Assembly (NCBI GenBank): GCA_025928585.1
Contig: JAICJG010000006.1
Location: forward strand, 1 to 50,025
Origin: Rhodanobacteraceae bacterium
GTDB lineage: Bacteria > Pseudomonadota > Gammaproteobacteria > Xanthomonadales > Rhodanobacteraceae
DNA length: 50,025 nt
Direction: 5' to 3'
The translations under genes were made by a program, and so were the position numbers. Positions 28,331-37,757 of the stretch are shown here, piece after piece. Position 1 is the stretch's first letter, and the number at the start of each line of letters is the position of its first letter. The notes below the pieces were generated by a model. That model was not told the DNA's origin, made no database searches, and saw only the letters and a program-made list of their open reading frames with translations.

Positions 28331-29270
28331 CTAGGCGCGCGGGCGCCCGACCAGTTCCGGTGCGTCGAGGCGCTCGCCCCGATAGGCTGCGACCTCGCCG
28401 AAACGGCGTCCGGCTTGCCAGTCCTCGCGCGCTTGCCGGATCTCATCGCCGCTCCGTGCGACGAAATTCCACCAGATGACGATGCTCTCGCCGAATGGCG
28501 CGCCGCCGATGAGCACCGCGCGGGCGGGGTCAGTGCCTTCGAGCTGCAGGCCATTGCGCCGGGTTCCGAGATAGTGCAGGGCGCCCGACTCAAGAAGCAC
28601 GCCGTCCAACCGGAGCCGCCCATCGACGATGACCAGCGCGTGCTCCCATGCGGGATCGAGCGGAACCCGCAGGGTTCCGCGCGCTGAGCCTGATCTCGGC
28701 GCCCACCAGGGGCGAGAAGGTGCGCGCTGTGGAGCGCGCACCGCCGAGTTCGCCCATGAAGACCTCGACACACCCACCACCCGGCTCCAGCACCGGAAGG
28801 TCGCGGTAATGATGGAACGCGGGTTCGCGATGGCGGTCGGCGTCCGGCAGTGCCACCCACAACTGCACCCCATGGAGGCGGCCGGAATTTTGCGGCGGGG
28901 TTTCTTCCGAATGGGCGATGCCGCGCCCGGCCGTCATCAGGTTCAATTCACCCGGCCGGACCGTGCCCTGGCAGCCCAGGCTGTCGTTGTGCAGCACCTC
29001 GCCCGCAAACAGCCACGAGACCGTTTGCAGCCCGATGTGCGGATGCGGTGCGACATCCATGGCCTTGCTGCCGTGGAACGACAGTGGGCCGTAGCAGTCG
29101 AAGAAACACCACGGTCCGACCAGGCGGTGCTGGCGCAATGGCAGGGCCCTGACCACGCGCAGGCCACGGCCGAGATCCGCTTCGCGGGCGGGCCAGCTTT
29201 CAACTTCGGCCCGCATCATGGACGCCGCTTCACAGCGCTCGAGTGCCGGCAATGGCAGGAGATTGCTCAT
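28331..29270 (-). pseudogene. pirin-family protein interrupted by a frameshift
   Basis: The N-terminal two thirds are read from the ATG at 29270 and contain the pirin metal-site motifs HPHIGLQTVSWLF, HNDSLG and GRGIAHSEETP, then HGVQLWVALP. Similarity continues to LVGAEIRLSAR and then switches frame at about 28677-28697: the next homologous part, GTLRVPLDPAWEHALVI, WWNFVARSGDEIRQAREDW and the end, is in another frame down to 28331. The shift corresponds to one extra base or two missing bases, in a CG-rich run (GCGCGCGG). Without it a normal pirin of ~310 residues would result. It is either a recent pseudogene or a sequencing error. The uninterrupted first frame would end at 28590 with ~30 unrelated residues. 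Confidence 0.8.
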
Positions 29271-29446
29271 GATGCCGCCCGACCACCTGCGCGCGATTCG
29301 GCCGATCCTCGACGGAGTCTACCCTCAACCCGGCTATCCGACGTGAGCCGTGAAGCCGCCCACAACCCCCAGCGGCAGCATCGGCCAGGCGGCTGGTCGG
29401 ACCCTTCGGGCGGCCGGCGCATTCGCGCGCGCAGCTGCGCCCTGCA

Positions 29447-30010
29447 CTAACCGGCGCGCTTGCGGCCGGTAAGCATCGCGCGCACGAGGTTTTCGCGGTG
29501 GCGCCAACTGACATAGATGACGCCGGCCACGTGCAGGCCGACCAGCGCCAGGGTGAGGTTGGCCGCCCATTCGTGGGTCCCCTGCACCCAGGCGACGCCC
29601 CACAGGGCGTCGGTCGTCATCATCCAGCCGCTGATGCTGGTCACCGCGATCCCCACCAGTAGCGCGATGATCATCGCCGCGCCCGCCGGGTTGTGCCCGA
29701 GGTGGCGCGGCTCGCCACGCGCAAGCATCGCTCGCACGTAACCGAGGAACTTCGCCGGCGACGGCATGAAGTTCGCGAATCGTGCGTAGCGCCCCCCGAC
29801 GAAACCCCAGACCAGGCGGAAGCCGACGAGGCCGAGCGCCGCGTATCCCAGCGCCTGGTGCCAGGCGCCGCCTCCATCACCGAGCAGGTACGCAGCGAAG
29901 AAAGCGCCCGCCAGCGACCAGTGGAAGACGCGCACGACCGGGTCCCAAACCCGGATCGTCGGGACCAGGCCGGTTTTGCGCAGCACCCGTACGTCCGGAG
30001 CCGTCGTCAT
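29447..30010 (-). CDS. cytochrome b561-family membrane protein
   Basis: A 187-residue membrane protein with four predicted helices and haem-ligand candidates: RVFHWSLAGAFF (His30), AWHQALGYAALGL, THEWAANLTLALVGLHVAGV and the following WRHRENLV. The pattern is that of the bacterial cytochrome b561/hydrogenase-type b subunit group, which passes electrons across the inner membrane. Its ATG overlaps the stop of the upstream PepSY gene (ATGA on the minus strand), so the two form one translational unit. Confidence 0.9.
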   Translation of the reverse strand: MTTAPDVRVLRKTGLVPTIRVWDPVVRVFHWSLAGAFFAAYLLGDGGGAWHQALGYAALGLVGFRLVWGFVGGRYARFANFMPSPAKFLGYVRAMLARGEPRHLGHNPAGAAMIIALLVGIAVTSISGWMMTTDALWGVAWVQGTHEWAANLTLALVGLHVAGVIYVSWRHRENLVRAMLTGRKRAG

Positions 30011-30306
30011 GGCTTCATCGGAGGCTTGCCCGCTTCCTGCACCAGCGCGCCGGTAGCCGGATTCACGAACAACTCCACCTTCTTTCCAGTCTTGTCGACG
30101 GCATACACTTCATAGCAGGTACCGCCGGTCCTTACGCGCCGCACGGCATAGCCCTGTTTTTCGTACTGCTGCTTCACCGTTGCCGTCGACAACCACTTCG
30201 ATTGCGGTTGCCTGGTGCACGTACCGCTGTAGGTGGATGCCAATGCGGACAACGAGCAGCCGCTGGCGGCGATGGCCACGAGGGCCGCGAGATGACGCGT
30301 TTTCAT
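30007..30306 (-). CDS. small periplasmic PepSY-domain protein
   Basis: A 99-residue secreted protein: signal peptide MKTRHLAALVAIAASGCSLS followed by a PepSY-like domain, with TVKQQYEKQGYAVRRV, CYEVYAVDKTGKKVELFVNP and ATGALV, the family's strand-helix pattern. GAGAGGAGG is an excellent Shine-Dalgarno sequence just upstream of this ATG and fixes the start. A lipoprotein alternative (Cys at SGCS) is possible. It precedes and overlaps the cytochrome b561 gene; PepSY and cytochrome b561 proteins often occur together. Confidence 0.85.
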   Translation of the reverse strand: MKTRHLAALVAIAASGCSLSALASTYSGTCTRQPQSKWLSTATVKQQYEKQGYAVRRVRTGGTCYEVYAVDKTGKKVELFVNPATGALVQEAGKPPMKP

Positions 30307-30702
30307 GATGCCTCCTCTCGGGAATGGGAGCGAAATGCCCGGAACTGCCATGGACCATGGGCGAAGCTGTGGGCGGTGCCCCGAACGAAACCTGGCGGAA
30401 ACATCACCAATCGCGCCGCGCCAAGGCAGTGCTCATGGTCGACTCCGCCGGCCGCGAGGACTTGAGCCACGTCAATTCCGCTGCGCGGAAATGCTTCACG
30501 CGAAGTCCTGTTCACGCCGCGAGCGCCGATGGTGTCGCAAACGATCGCCGCCGCGACGTCTTGGCCCGAAGCCCGATCCAGGTCTTGGGAGGCGCCGGCG
30601 TCGGCGACGGCATCGGAGCCGCCCCGGTTGCCGTTGATGCACGTCAACTTGCCGGCACATACGCCGTGCGACGCTGGGCGCCCTCATCCCCGAAAGCCCA
30701 CC
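30307..30702. other. 396-bp gap without a recognisable gene
   Basis: This stretch separates the PepSY/cytochrome pair from the divergent small periplasmic gene and must hold promoters for both. Frames through it exist on both strands but show no family resemblance and no ribosome sites. I see no clear -35/-10 pair, repeat or structural RNA. Confidence 0.5.
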
Positions 30703-31158
30703 ATGAAGGTCCACCTCAACATCTTGGCGCTCGTGCTGCTTGCCGTGTCCGCCACGGCGTTCGCCCGCTACGGGCCGCCCGGGCAGGCAACGCAGGAAAA
30801 TGCATCACGATTCCAGGCCGACGCCCCGCTGAGCCGCGAAATGGCGGCGCTGCGCGCCGCGTTCGCCGCCCGGCTGCCCGCCATCCAGGCAGACCACCTC
30901 GACGCCGCGGGCTACACCGCCCTCGGCGCGGAAGTCGACACGAGGGTGGCCACGATCATCCGCGAGTGCCGCCTGCCGAGCGACGCCGACGCCGTGTTGC
31001 ACGGCTACCTTGGGCGCATGCTGGGTGCCGCTGCGCGCATGCGCAAGGCCGACGCCGATGGCACTGCACGGCGCGACGCGGCGCTTGAAGTGGTCACGGC
31101 CTACAACGCCTACGGAAACCGGTTCGCGGATCCAGCCTGGAAAGCGCTGGAGCGATAG
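30703..31158 (+). CDS. small secreted protein of unknown function
   Basis: A 151-residue protein with a Sec signal peptide (MKVHLNILALVLLAVSATAF, cleavage after AFA). The mature part is helical and amphipathic: PLSREMAALRAAFAARLPAI, then ARVDTRVATIIRECRLP-like segments around VDTRVATIIRECRLPSDADA with one Cys, and ends in a Tyr/Asn-rich helix before AWKALER. The start was chosen because the signal peptide begins there; upstream in-frame codons look non-coding. I recall similar uncharacterised periplasmic proteins beside metal-related or cytochrome genes, but no function is established. Confidence 0.7.
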   Translation: MKVHLNILALVLLAVSATAFARYGPPGQATQENASRFQADAPLSREMAALRAAFAARLPAIQADHLDAAGYTALGAEVDTRVATIIRECRLPSDADAVLHGYLGRMLGAAARMRKADADGTARRDAALEVVTAYNAYGNRFADPAWKALER

Positions 31159-31221
31159 CCGCCGGTAGCGACGGGTGGGAGCCCGCGCCGGAAGCGGCGC
31201 GGCCGATGATGGCCGGCGCGT

Positions 31222-34200
31222 TCACTGCTTCCGGAGCGCGGCCAACACCTGCGCCATGCGCTTGCCGGATACGGGTTCGGCGGTCCCGAGCTGCTGCGCG
31301 AACACCGACACCCGCCATTCCTCGACCAGCCAGCGCAGGTGTTCCAGCTCCTGTGAGCGTTGGCCCGCCGCGCGCGCATCCAGCACCGCGCGCCAGTACG
31401 GCAACACCTGTTGCATGCGCGCGTGGTCGCGGGCGGGATCGGTGCGCAACTTCTCCGCGCGCAGCCGCATCGCCTTGAGGTAACGCGGCAGGTGCGCGAG
31501 CCGGGCCCGCGGGAGCTCGCGCAAGAAACCCGGCCGGAGCAAGGCATCGAGTTGGCCGCGCAGGTCCGCGTAGTTCGCTGCGGCCTGCCCCTTGATGGCC
31601 GGTTGGAGCCATGGCTGCAACTCGGCGAGCGCGACGAGGATCGGCTCGGCGAGTTTCAGCCTCTCCATCGCGGCGCCGAACAGCGCGCGTGACACGGCAT
31701 CGTGCAACGCTTCCCAGGCAGAGCGGTCGCGCACATGCAGATCATGCTCCCGTACCACATCGGCGAATGCGCCTTCGACGATGTCCTCGCGTAGCGCCTC
31801 GGCGCGCCCGTGGGGTGCGAACGCGACCGCGAGCTTCGCCTGCAAGGGCAATTGCTTGCGCGCGCGCTTGAGCTCGACCTCGAGCGAGAGGCGCAACAGC
31901 CGTTCAACACCCGAGCGGTGTGCGGCGGCGGCCTCATCGACCGTCTCGAACACCCGCAGCGCGACGGTGCTCCCCAGGTCGACCAGCGCCGGGAACGCCG
32001 GTATGCCGCTGCGGGTTTCGGTTTCGACCGGTAGCCGGTCGAAATCCCAGGCACGGACCTCCCGCTGCGCCACGGGCGCGGCCGCCTCGCGCGAGAAGGC
32101 CGCACGTGCCCGCGCCGCCCATTCCGCGCGCAGCGCCGCGAGATTGCGGCCGCTGGCGAGCGAGGCGCCTTGTCGGTCGCGCAGATCGAAACGCATCCGC
32201 AGGTGCGCCGGCAGCGATGCTTCATCGAAAGCCGCGGGATCGACCGCGACGCCGGTGATGCGCTCGAGGAACGCTGCCAGCGCCTGCGCGAGCGGCTCGT
32301 CGCGCGGCGCCTCGGCTTCGAGGAAGGCGCGCGCGAAATCCGGTGCGGGTACGAAGTTGCGGCGCAGCGCCTTCGGCAGGCTCCGGATCAATGCCGCGAC
32401 CTTCTCCGCCAGCAGCCCCGGTATCAGCCATTCGCAGCGCGCCGCCGGCACCGCGTTCAACAATTCCAGCGGCACGCGCAACGTGACGCCGTCGGCCGGA
32501 TCACCCGGCACGAAGCGGTATTCGAAGTGCAACGGCTGGCCGGAAACTTCCATGGATTCCGGAAATGCGCCGCTCGCATCGCCCGTTCCGGATTCCAGCA
32601 CGTCCTCGGGCGACCAGCGCAGCGCAGCCCGCGCCGCCGCATCGGCGCGGCGGTACCAGGCATCGACGCCGGCAGCCGTGCATACATCCTGCGGAAGCTT
32701 CCCCTCGAAAAATGCGGCGCGACCCTCCTCGGATTTCAGCAACCCTTCGCGGCGTTGCTGCGCTTCGATCTCGCGCGCCTCGTCCAGCACGTTTGCATTG
32801 GCGCGCACGAAGTCCGCGCGGCAGTCGATGTCGCAACGCGCCAGCGCTTCGCGCAGAAAGATTTCGTGTGCGAGCGCGGGGTCCTGCTTCGCGAACGTCA
32901 CCGCCCGCCGCTCGACCAGGATCAGCCCGTACAGCGACACCTGCTCGAATGCCAGCACGGCGCCCCGCGCGCGCGACCAGTGCGGCTCCCGATACGTGCG
33001 TCGTACCAGGTGCGCGGCCTGGCGCTCGATCCATGCGGACTCGATGCGCGCGCATTGCAGGCCCCACACCTTGCCGCCGAGGTCGAGGATCTGCGCGACG
33101 AACAACCAGGGCGGCGGCTTCTTCGCCAGAGCCGAGCCCGGGAATACCTTGAACTTGCGCTCGCGCGTGCCGCGATAGATGCCCTGCTCGTCCTTGCGCG
33201 CGACGTTGGCGGGCAGGCCGGAGAGCAGGGCGAGGTGGATGGGCTGGTAAAGCGAGGGAGCGGGGGAAACAGCTTTGCGCGTTGATTGCGCGTCGTCGCG
33301 CCCGCTCCGTCTTTCCGCAATTTCCTTTCTTGCAACGCTCTGCTTTTCCCTGCTCCCTGCTCCCTCCGCCCTGCTCCCGGCTTCCAAAAGCAGTTGCCGA
33401 TGCAAGGCGAGCCACTCGCGCATCCGCATGAAGGACACGAAATGCTTGCCGCACCAGTCCCGCAGCTTCGATTGCGAGAACTCCTCGTGTGCGGCCCGGT
33501 ACGCGCTCCAGAGGTTCAGCACGCCCATGAAATCCGATTGCGGGTCTGCAAATTCGCGATGCGCTGCATCGGCCTGCGCCTGCTTGTCGGCGGGGCGCTC
33601 GCGTGGGTCCTGCACCCCGAGAAACGCGACGACCGGCAACACCTCCTGCAACGCGCCGAGCTTGCGCGCCTCGACCAGCATCCGCGCCAACTGCGCGTCG
33701 ACCGGTATCCGCGCGAGTTCCTTGCCGAGCGGCGTCAGCTTGCGTGCTTCATCCACGGCACCGATTTCGCCGAGCCGCCGCCAGCCGTCGTTGACGGCGG
33801 CCGGATCGGGCGGATCGATGAACGGAAACGAATCGACTTCGCCGAGCCCGAGGTCGAGCATCCGCAGGATCACGTCCGCAAGCGCGCTGCGCAGGATTTC
33901 GGGATCGCCGTACGGCGGACGCGCCGTGAAGTCGGCTTCGTCGTAGAGGCGCACGCAGATGCCGGGACCGATGCGTCCGCACCGGCCGGCGCGCTGGTTG
34001 GCCGCCGCCTGCGACACCGGCTCGACATACAGGCGCTCGATCTGGCTGCGCCGCGAATAGCGCTTGACGCGCGCGTCGCCGGAATCCACCACCCAGCGGA
34101 TCCGCGGTACCGTGAGCGAGGTCTCCGCCACGTTGGTGGCGAGCACGATGCGACGCGCCGGGCCGGGATTGAACACGCGGTCCTGGTCCTTCGCCGACAG

Positions 34201-35250
34201 CCGCGCGTATAGCGGCAGCACTTCGGTGTGACGATACCGGCGCCGCTCCAGCGCGAGGTGCGTGTCGCGGATCTCGCGCTCGCCCGGCAGGAACACCAGC
34301 ACGTCGCCGCGCGGGTCTTCGCGGACGATGTCATCGAGGGCGCTCGCGACGCGTTCCGCAAGCGGGCCGTCCGCGGAGCGCCTTGCACCCGCCCCGGCGG
34401 GGCCCTTTGGGGCTGCGGGCGGCGGCGACTCACTGGAAAACGGAGGGCGGTAGCGAATTTCCACCGGGTACGCGCGCCCTTCGACGGTCACGACCGGCGC
34501 GCTGCCGAAATGTTCGGCGAATCGCGCGGTGTCGATGGTCGCGGAGGTCACGATCAGCTTGAGGTCGCACCGCCTGGCCAACAGTTGCTTCAGGTATCCC
34601 AGCAGGAAATCGATGTTGAGGCTGCGCTCGTGGGCCTCGTCGAGGATGACGGTGTCGTAGCCGGACAGCCAACGGTCGTGCGCGATCTCGGCGAGCAGGA
34701 TGCCATCCGTCATGAACTTCACGAGCGTGGTGTCGCCGAGCTGCTTTGCGAAGCGCACCTCGTAACCCACCACGCCGCCCCGTGGATCCAGGCCTTCGCT
34801 GCCGAGTTCGGAGGCGACGCGGCGCGCCATCGCCCTGGCCGCGAGCCGCCTCGGCTGGGTGCAACCGATCATTCCGGCGACGCCGCGCCCCGCAGCAAGG
34901 CACAGCTTCGGCAATTGCGTGGTCTTGCCGGAACCGGTCTCGCCGGCGATCACCAGCACCTGGTGGGCGCGGATCAATCGCATGATCTCGTCCGCGCGCT
35001 GCGCGATCGGCAACGCCATATCCAGCATGATCGGCGGCACCGCCGCGGCACGCGCCGCGCGCGCGGCGGCCGAGGCGGCGGTCGCGTCGGCCAGCGCGCC
35101 CACGGCCGAAGGCGACGGCGAGGCCTCGCGCTGCAACCGCCGCAAGCGCGAGCGCAGCGTGACCCGATCCCGGCTCAGCACGGAACGCAGCGCGTGTTCG
35201 ACATCGCGCAGCGACGGGCCACTCACCGATTTTTCCGTTCGCGCTGCCAT
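31222..35250 (-). CDS. hrpA: ATP-dependent RNA helicase HrpA
   Basis: DEAH-box helicase of 1,342 residues, about the E. coli length (1,300). Motifs: Walker A GETGSGKTT (103-111), DEAHERS (204-210), TSATIDTARF, then the QRAGRCGR region and the long HrpA-specific C-terminal domain. HrpA rescues stalled ribosomes by acting on mRNA. An in-frame segment near the middle (33260-33385) does not look like HrpA: it encodes GSRAEGAGSREKQS and neighbouring residues from a 7-bp tandem repeat plus an AT-richer tail. The ATG at 35250 has no Shine-Dalgarno sequence and is preceded by TATTAT 7 nt upstream. Further upstream in-frame codons are unrelated. Confidence 0.95.
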   Translation of the reverse strand: MAARTEKSVSGPSLRDVEHALRSVLSRDRVTLRSRLRRLQREASPSPSAVGALADATAASAAARAARAAAVPPIMLDMALPIAQRADEIMRLIRAHQVLVIAGETGSGKTTQLPKLCLAAGRGVAGMIGCTQPRRLAARAMARRVASELGSEGLDPRGGVVGYEVRFAKQLGDTTLVKFMTDGILLAEIAHDRWLSGYDTVILDEAHERSLNIDFLLGYLKQLLARRCDLKLIVTSATIDTARFAEHFGSAPVVTVEGRAYPVEIRYRPPFSSESPPPAAPKGPAGAGARRSADGPLAERVASALDDIVREDPRGDVLVFLPGEREIRDTHLALERRRYRHTEVLPLYARLSAKDQDRVFNPGPARRIVLATNVAETSLTVPRIRWVVDSGDARVKRYSRRSQIERLYVEPVSQAAANQRAGRCGRIGPGICVRLYDEADFTARPPYGDPEILRSALADVILRMLDLGLGEVDSFPFIDPPDPAAVNDGWRRLGEIGAVDEARKLTPLGKELARIPVDAQLARMLVEARKLGALQEVLPVVAFLGVQDPRERPADKQAQADAAHREFADPQSDFMGVLNLWSAYRAAHEEFSQSKLRDWCGKHFVSFMRMREWLALHRQLLLEAGSRAEGAGSREKQSVARKEIAERRSGRDDAQSTRKAVSPAPSLYQPIHLALLSGLPANVARKDEQGIYRGTRERKFKVFPGSALAKKPPPWLFVAQILDLGGKVWGLQCARIESAWIERQAAHLVRRTYREPHWSRARGAVLAFEQVSLYGLILVERRAVTFAKQDPALAHEIFLREALARCDIDCRADFVRANANVLDEAREIEAQQRREGLLKSEEGRAAFFEGKLPQDVCTAAGVDAWYRRADAAARAALRWSPEDVLESGTGDASGAFPESMEVSGQPLHFEYRFVPGDPADGVTLRVPLELLNAVPAARCEWLIPGLLAEKVAALIRSLPKALRRNFVPAPDFARAFLEAEAPRDEPLAQALAAFLERITGVAVDPAAFDEASLPAHLRMRFDLRDRQGASLASGRNLAALRAEWAARARAAFSREAAAPVAQREVRAWDFDRLPVETETRSGIPAFPALVDLGSTVALRVFETVDEAAAAHRSGVERLLRLSLEVELKRARKQLPLQAKLAVAFAPHGRAEALREDIVEGAFADVVREHDLHVRDRSAWEALHDAVSRALFGAAMERLKLAEPILVALAELQPWLQPAIKGQAAANYADLRGQLDALLRPGFLRELPRARLAHLPRYLKAMRLRAEKLRTDPARDHARMQQVLPYWRAVLDARAAGQRSQELEHLRWLVEEWRVSVFAQQLGTAEPVSGKRMAQVLAALRKQ
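33348..33382. repeat. 7-bp tandem repeat array inside hrpA
   Basis: Five consecutive 7-bp units on the plus strand: CCCTGCT, CCCTGCT, CCCTCCG, CCCTGCT, CCCGGCT. On the hrpA coding strand the unit is AGCAGGG. The array is flanked on its left (plus strand, about 33310-33347) by a CT-rich segment of lower GC than its surroundings, together forming an in-frame insertion in the helicase. Confidence 0.85.
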
Positions 35251-35257
35251 GGGGGAA

Positions 35258-35263
35258 ATAATA
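35258..35263 (-). promoter_or_regulatory. -10 box for a near-leaderless hrpA mRNA
   Basis: On the minus strand TATTAT (5/6 consensus) ends 7 nt before the hrpA ATG, followed only by TTCCCCC. No Shine-Dalgarno sequence is present. The best -35 candidate, TGGACC at 35279-35284, leaves a short 15-bp spacer. Confidence 0.45.
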
Positions 35264-35390
35264 ACGAGGTGTGCACGGGGTCCACGGCCAGACGACGGGC
35301 GGACGACGTGGCTCCGCCGTGTACAACGGCACCTGCAAATGCGCGAAGTTTGGGGCATCATCGGCGTTTCCCCACACCCGGACCCGCCCG

Positions 35391-37520
35391 ATGCCACACA
35401 CCGCCTGGATCCTCGCCGCCGCCGTCGCCTGCGCCTGCACCGCATGCTCGCAACCTGCCCCGCCCGACGCGGCCGCGGCGCCGTCAGCCTCGCCGGCCGC
35501 GCAGCCATCCACTGCCGCCACACCGGCGCCGGCGAGCACCGCCACGAACGTCGGCATCCAACCGGCGTACATCGACAAAGCGGTGAAACCCGGCGACGAC
35601 TTCTTCGAATATGCCAACGGCGCGTGGCTGAAGACGGCGAAGATCCCGGCCGACCGCTCCAGCATCGGCGCGTTCTATGACGTCTACAAAGTTACCGAAA
35701 AGCAAACCGCCGACCTGATCCGGAGCGCGAGCCGGGGTGATCCGCAGGCGGGCAGCAACGCGCGCAAGATCGCCGACTATTACGCGGCCTACATGGACAC
35801 CGCCGCAATCGAAAAGGCGGGCCTCACTCCGCTGAAGCCGGAGCTCGACGCGATCGACGCCATCAAGACCCGCGAAGACCTCGCGCGTGTGCTGGGTTCA
35901 CGCCTGCGCGCCGACGTCGATCCGGTCAATGCAACCCACTTCCACACCCAACACCTGTTTGGCCTGTTCGTCACCAAGGGGCTGGAAGAGGAATCCACGC
36001 AGATTCCCTACCTGCTGCAGGGCGGCCTCGGCATGCCCAGCCGCGACTACTACCTTTCGAACGACTCCCACATGGCGGATGCGCGCGCCAGGTACAAGAC
36101 CTACATCGCCGCGCTGCTGAAGCAGGCCGGCATCCAGGATGCCGACAAGAAGGCGCAAGCGGTATTCGATCTCGAAACGAAGATCGCGAAGGTGCAGGAA
36201 AGCCTGGTCGAAAGCGAGGACATCCACAAGGCCAACACCATCTGGACGATCGCCGAGTTCCCGAAGAAGGCTCCCGGCCTCGACTGGAACGCGTACTTCA
36301 AGTCCGCGGGCCTTGCCGGCGTGAAGCGGGTCGACCTGTGGCAGCCCTCCGCGATCGTCGGGGAATCGAAGCTGGTCGCCAGCCAGCCGCTCGACGCGTG
36401 GAAGGATCTTTTGGTATTCCATACCCTGAACGCGGCGGCGCCGCTGCTGCCCAAGGCCTATGCCGATCTCTCCTTCGACTTCTTCGGCAAGACCCTGCAA
36501 GGAACGCCCGAGCAGCGCGAACGCTGGAAGCGCGCGGTCAGCGCCACCAGCAGCGACCTCGGTGACGCGGTCGGCCAGTTGTACGTGAAGAAGTATTTCC
36601 CGGCCTCGTCGAAGGCCGCGGCCGAAGCGATGGTGAAGAACCTGATCAGCGCGTTCCGCACCGGCATCCAGAACCTCGCCTGGATGTCGCCGCAAACGAA
36701 GCAGAAGGCCGAAGCCAAGCTCGATACGCTGAAGGTGAGCGTCGGCTATCCCGATCACTGGCGCGATTATTCCTCGCTGGTGATCAAGCCGGACGACGCG
36801 CTCGGCAACCACCAGCGCGCGGTTAAGTTCGAATACGAGCTCGCCAAGGCCAAGATCGGCAAACCGATCGACGACAACGAATGGTGGATGACGCCGCAGA
36901 CGGTGAACGCGGTGAACCTGCCGTTGCAGAACGCATTGAACTTCCCCGCCGCGATCCTGCAGCCGCCGTTCTTCGATCCCGCGGCCGATCCGGCCGCCAA
37001 TTACGGCGCGATCGGCGCGGTGATCGGCCATGAGATCAGCCACAGCTTCGACAACACCGGCGCCGACTTCGATGCGCACGGACGCCTCCGGAACTGGTGG
37101 ACACCCGCGGACCTCAAGCATTTCGAGGCCGCGACGGATGCGCTGGCCGCGCAGTACAGCAGCTACGAGGCGCTGCCTGGCCTGCACGTCAACGGCAAGC
37201 AGACGCTCGGCGAGGACATCGCCGACGTATCCGGGCTCACCGCGGCCTATCGCGCATACCACCTCTCGCTCGACGGCCAGCCCGCGCCGGCGATCGAAGG
37301 GCTGTCCGGTGACCAGCGCTTCTTCATCGCCTACGGACAGGCGTGGCGCACCAAGGTGCGCGCCGCCGCGCTGCGCCAGCGACTCGCGACCGATGTGCAC
37401 GCGCCGCCGCGCTTCCGCGCCGAAACCGTGCGCAACCTCGATCCGTGGTACCAGGCCTTCGACATCCAAGCGGATGCGAATCTGTACCTGAAGCCCGACC
37501 AGCGGGTCAAGATCTGGTAA
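35391..37520 (+). CDS. M13-family zinc metallopeptidase (neprilysin/PepO-like) lipoprotein
   Basis: A 709-residue extracytoplasmic endopeptidase. The N-terminus is a lipoprotein-type signal with Cys19 (CTACSQP), then an Ala/Pro/Ser linker to about residue 50. The M13 N-terminal domain begins VKPGDDFFEYANGAWL; the catalytic domain has NAFYSP-like NALNFPAAILQPPFF, the zinc motif VIGHEISHSFD (HExxH, ~547) and GEDIADVSGL supplying the third ligand. The closing FRAETVRNLDPWYQAF is typical. Such peptidases degrade oligopeptides at the cell surface or periplasm. A strong terminator follows directly. A longer in-frame start (35271) lacks a signal peptide and overlaps the hrpA promoter. Confidence 0.94.
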   Translation: MPHTAWILAAAVACACTACSQPAPPDAAAAPSASPAAQPSTAATPAPASTATNVGIQPAYIDKAVKPGDDFFEYANGAWLKTAKIPADRSSIGAFYDVYKVTEKQTADLIRSASRGDPQAGSNARKIADYYAAYMDTAAIEKAGLTPLKPELDAIDAIKTREDLARVLGSRLRADVDPVNATHFHTQHLFGLFVTKGLEEESTQIPYLLQGGLGMPSRDYYLSNDSHMADARARYKTYIAALLKQAGIQDADKKAQAVFDLETKIAKVQESLVESEDIHKANTIWTIAEFPKKAPGLDWNAYFKSAGLAGVKRVDLWQPSAIVGESKLVASQPLDAWKDLLVFHTLNAAAPLLPKAYADLSFDFFGKTLQGTPEQRERWKRAVSATSSDLGDAVGQLYVKKYFPASSKAAAEAMVKNLISAFRTGIQNLAWMSPQTKQKAEAKLDTLKVSVGYPDHWRDYSSLVIKPDDALGNHQRAVKFEYELAKAKIGKPIDDNEWWMTPQTVNAVNLPLQNALNFPAAILQPPFFDPAADPAANYGAIGAVIGHEISHSFDNTGADFDAHGRLRNWWTPADLKHFEAATDALAAQYSSYEALPGLHVNGKQTLGEDIADVSGLTAAYRAYHLSLDGQPAPAIEGLSGDQRFFIAYGQAWRTKVRAAALRQRLATDVHAPPRFRAETVRNLDPWYQAFDIQADANLYLKPDQRVKIW

Positions 37521-37541
37521 GTCGCGGGCAACCGAAGCGAC

Positions 37542-37581
37542 GCAACGAAAAGGCCGCCCGCAGTTGCGGCCTTTTCGTTGC
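37542..37581. terminator. strong hairpin terminator after the M13 peptidase gene
   Basis: GCAACGAAAAGGCCGC (37542-37557) pairs perfectly with its complement (37566-37581) over an 8-nt loop. The TTTT in the right arm and AAAA in the left arm make it work in both directions. It lies 22 bp after the peptidase stop. Confidence 0.85.
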
Positions 37582-37757
37582 CGTCTCCGCGGACCCGCGG
37601 ATGCCCCACTCTCTGAACATGAATGTCACTGCAATGGGTGGACCTGCATTCAGCCGCGGGTCGCATCCGCGCGGTAGGGTTGGCGACGCAGCGCGGCATT
37701 TTCCCGCGTCGTTCCGGGCGCTGCCTTGCGGTGCGACCGATCCGATGGAGAGACTGG

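Noticed and set aside
30303-30647. possible small gene on the minus strand in the 396-bp gap
   Set aside because: No family resemblance or signal peptide; it overlaps the start of the PepSY gene, which has an excellent ribosome site.
33260-33385. frameshift or pseudogene in hrpA
   Set aside because: The repeat-rich stretch stays in frame and HrpA motifs continue normally on both sides, so it is an insertion rather than a break.
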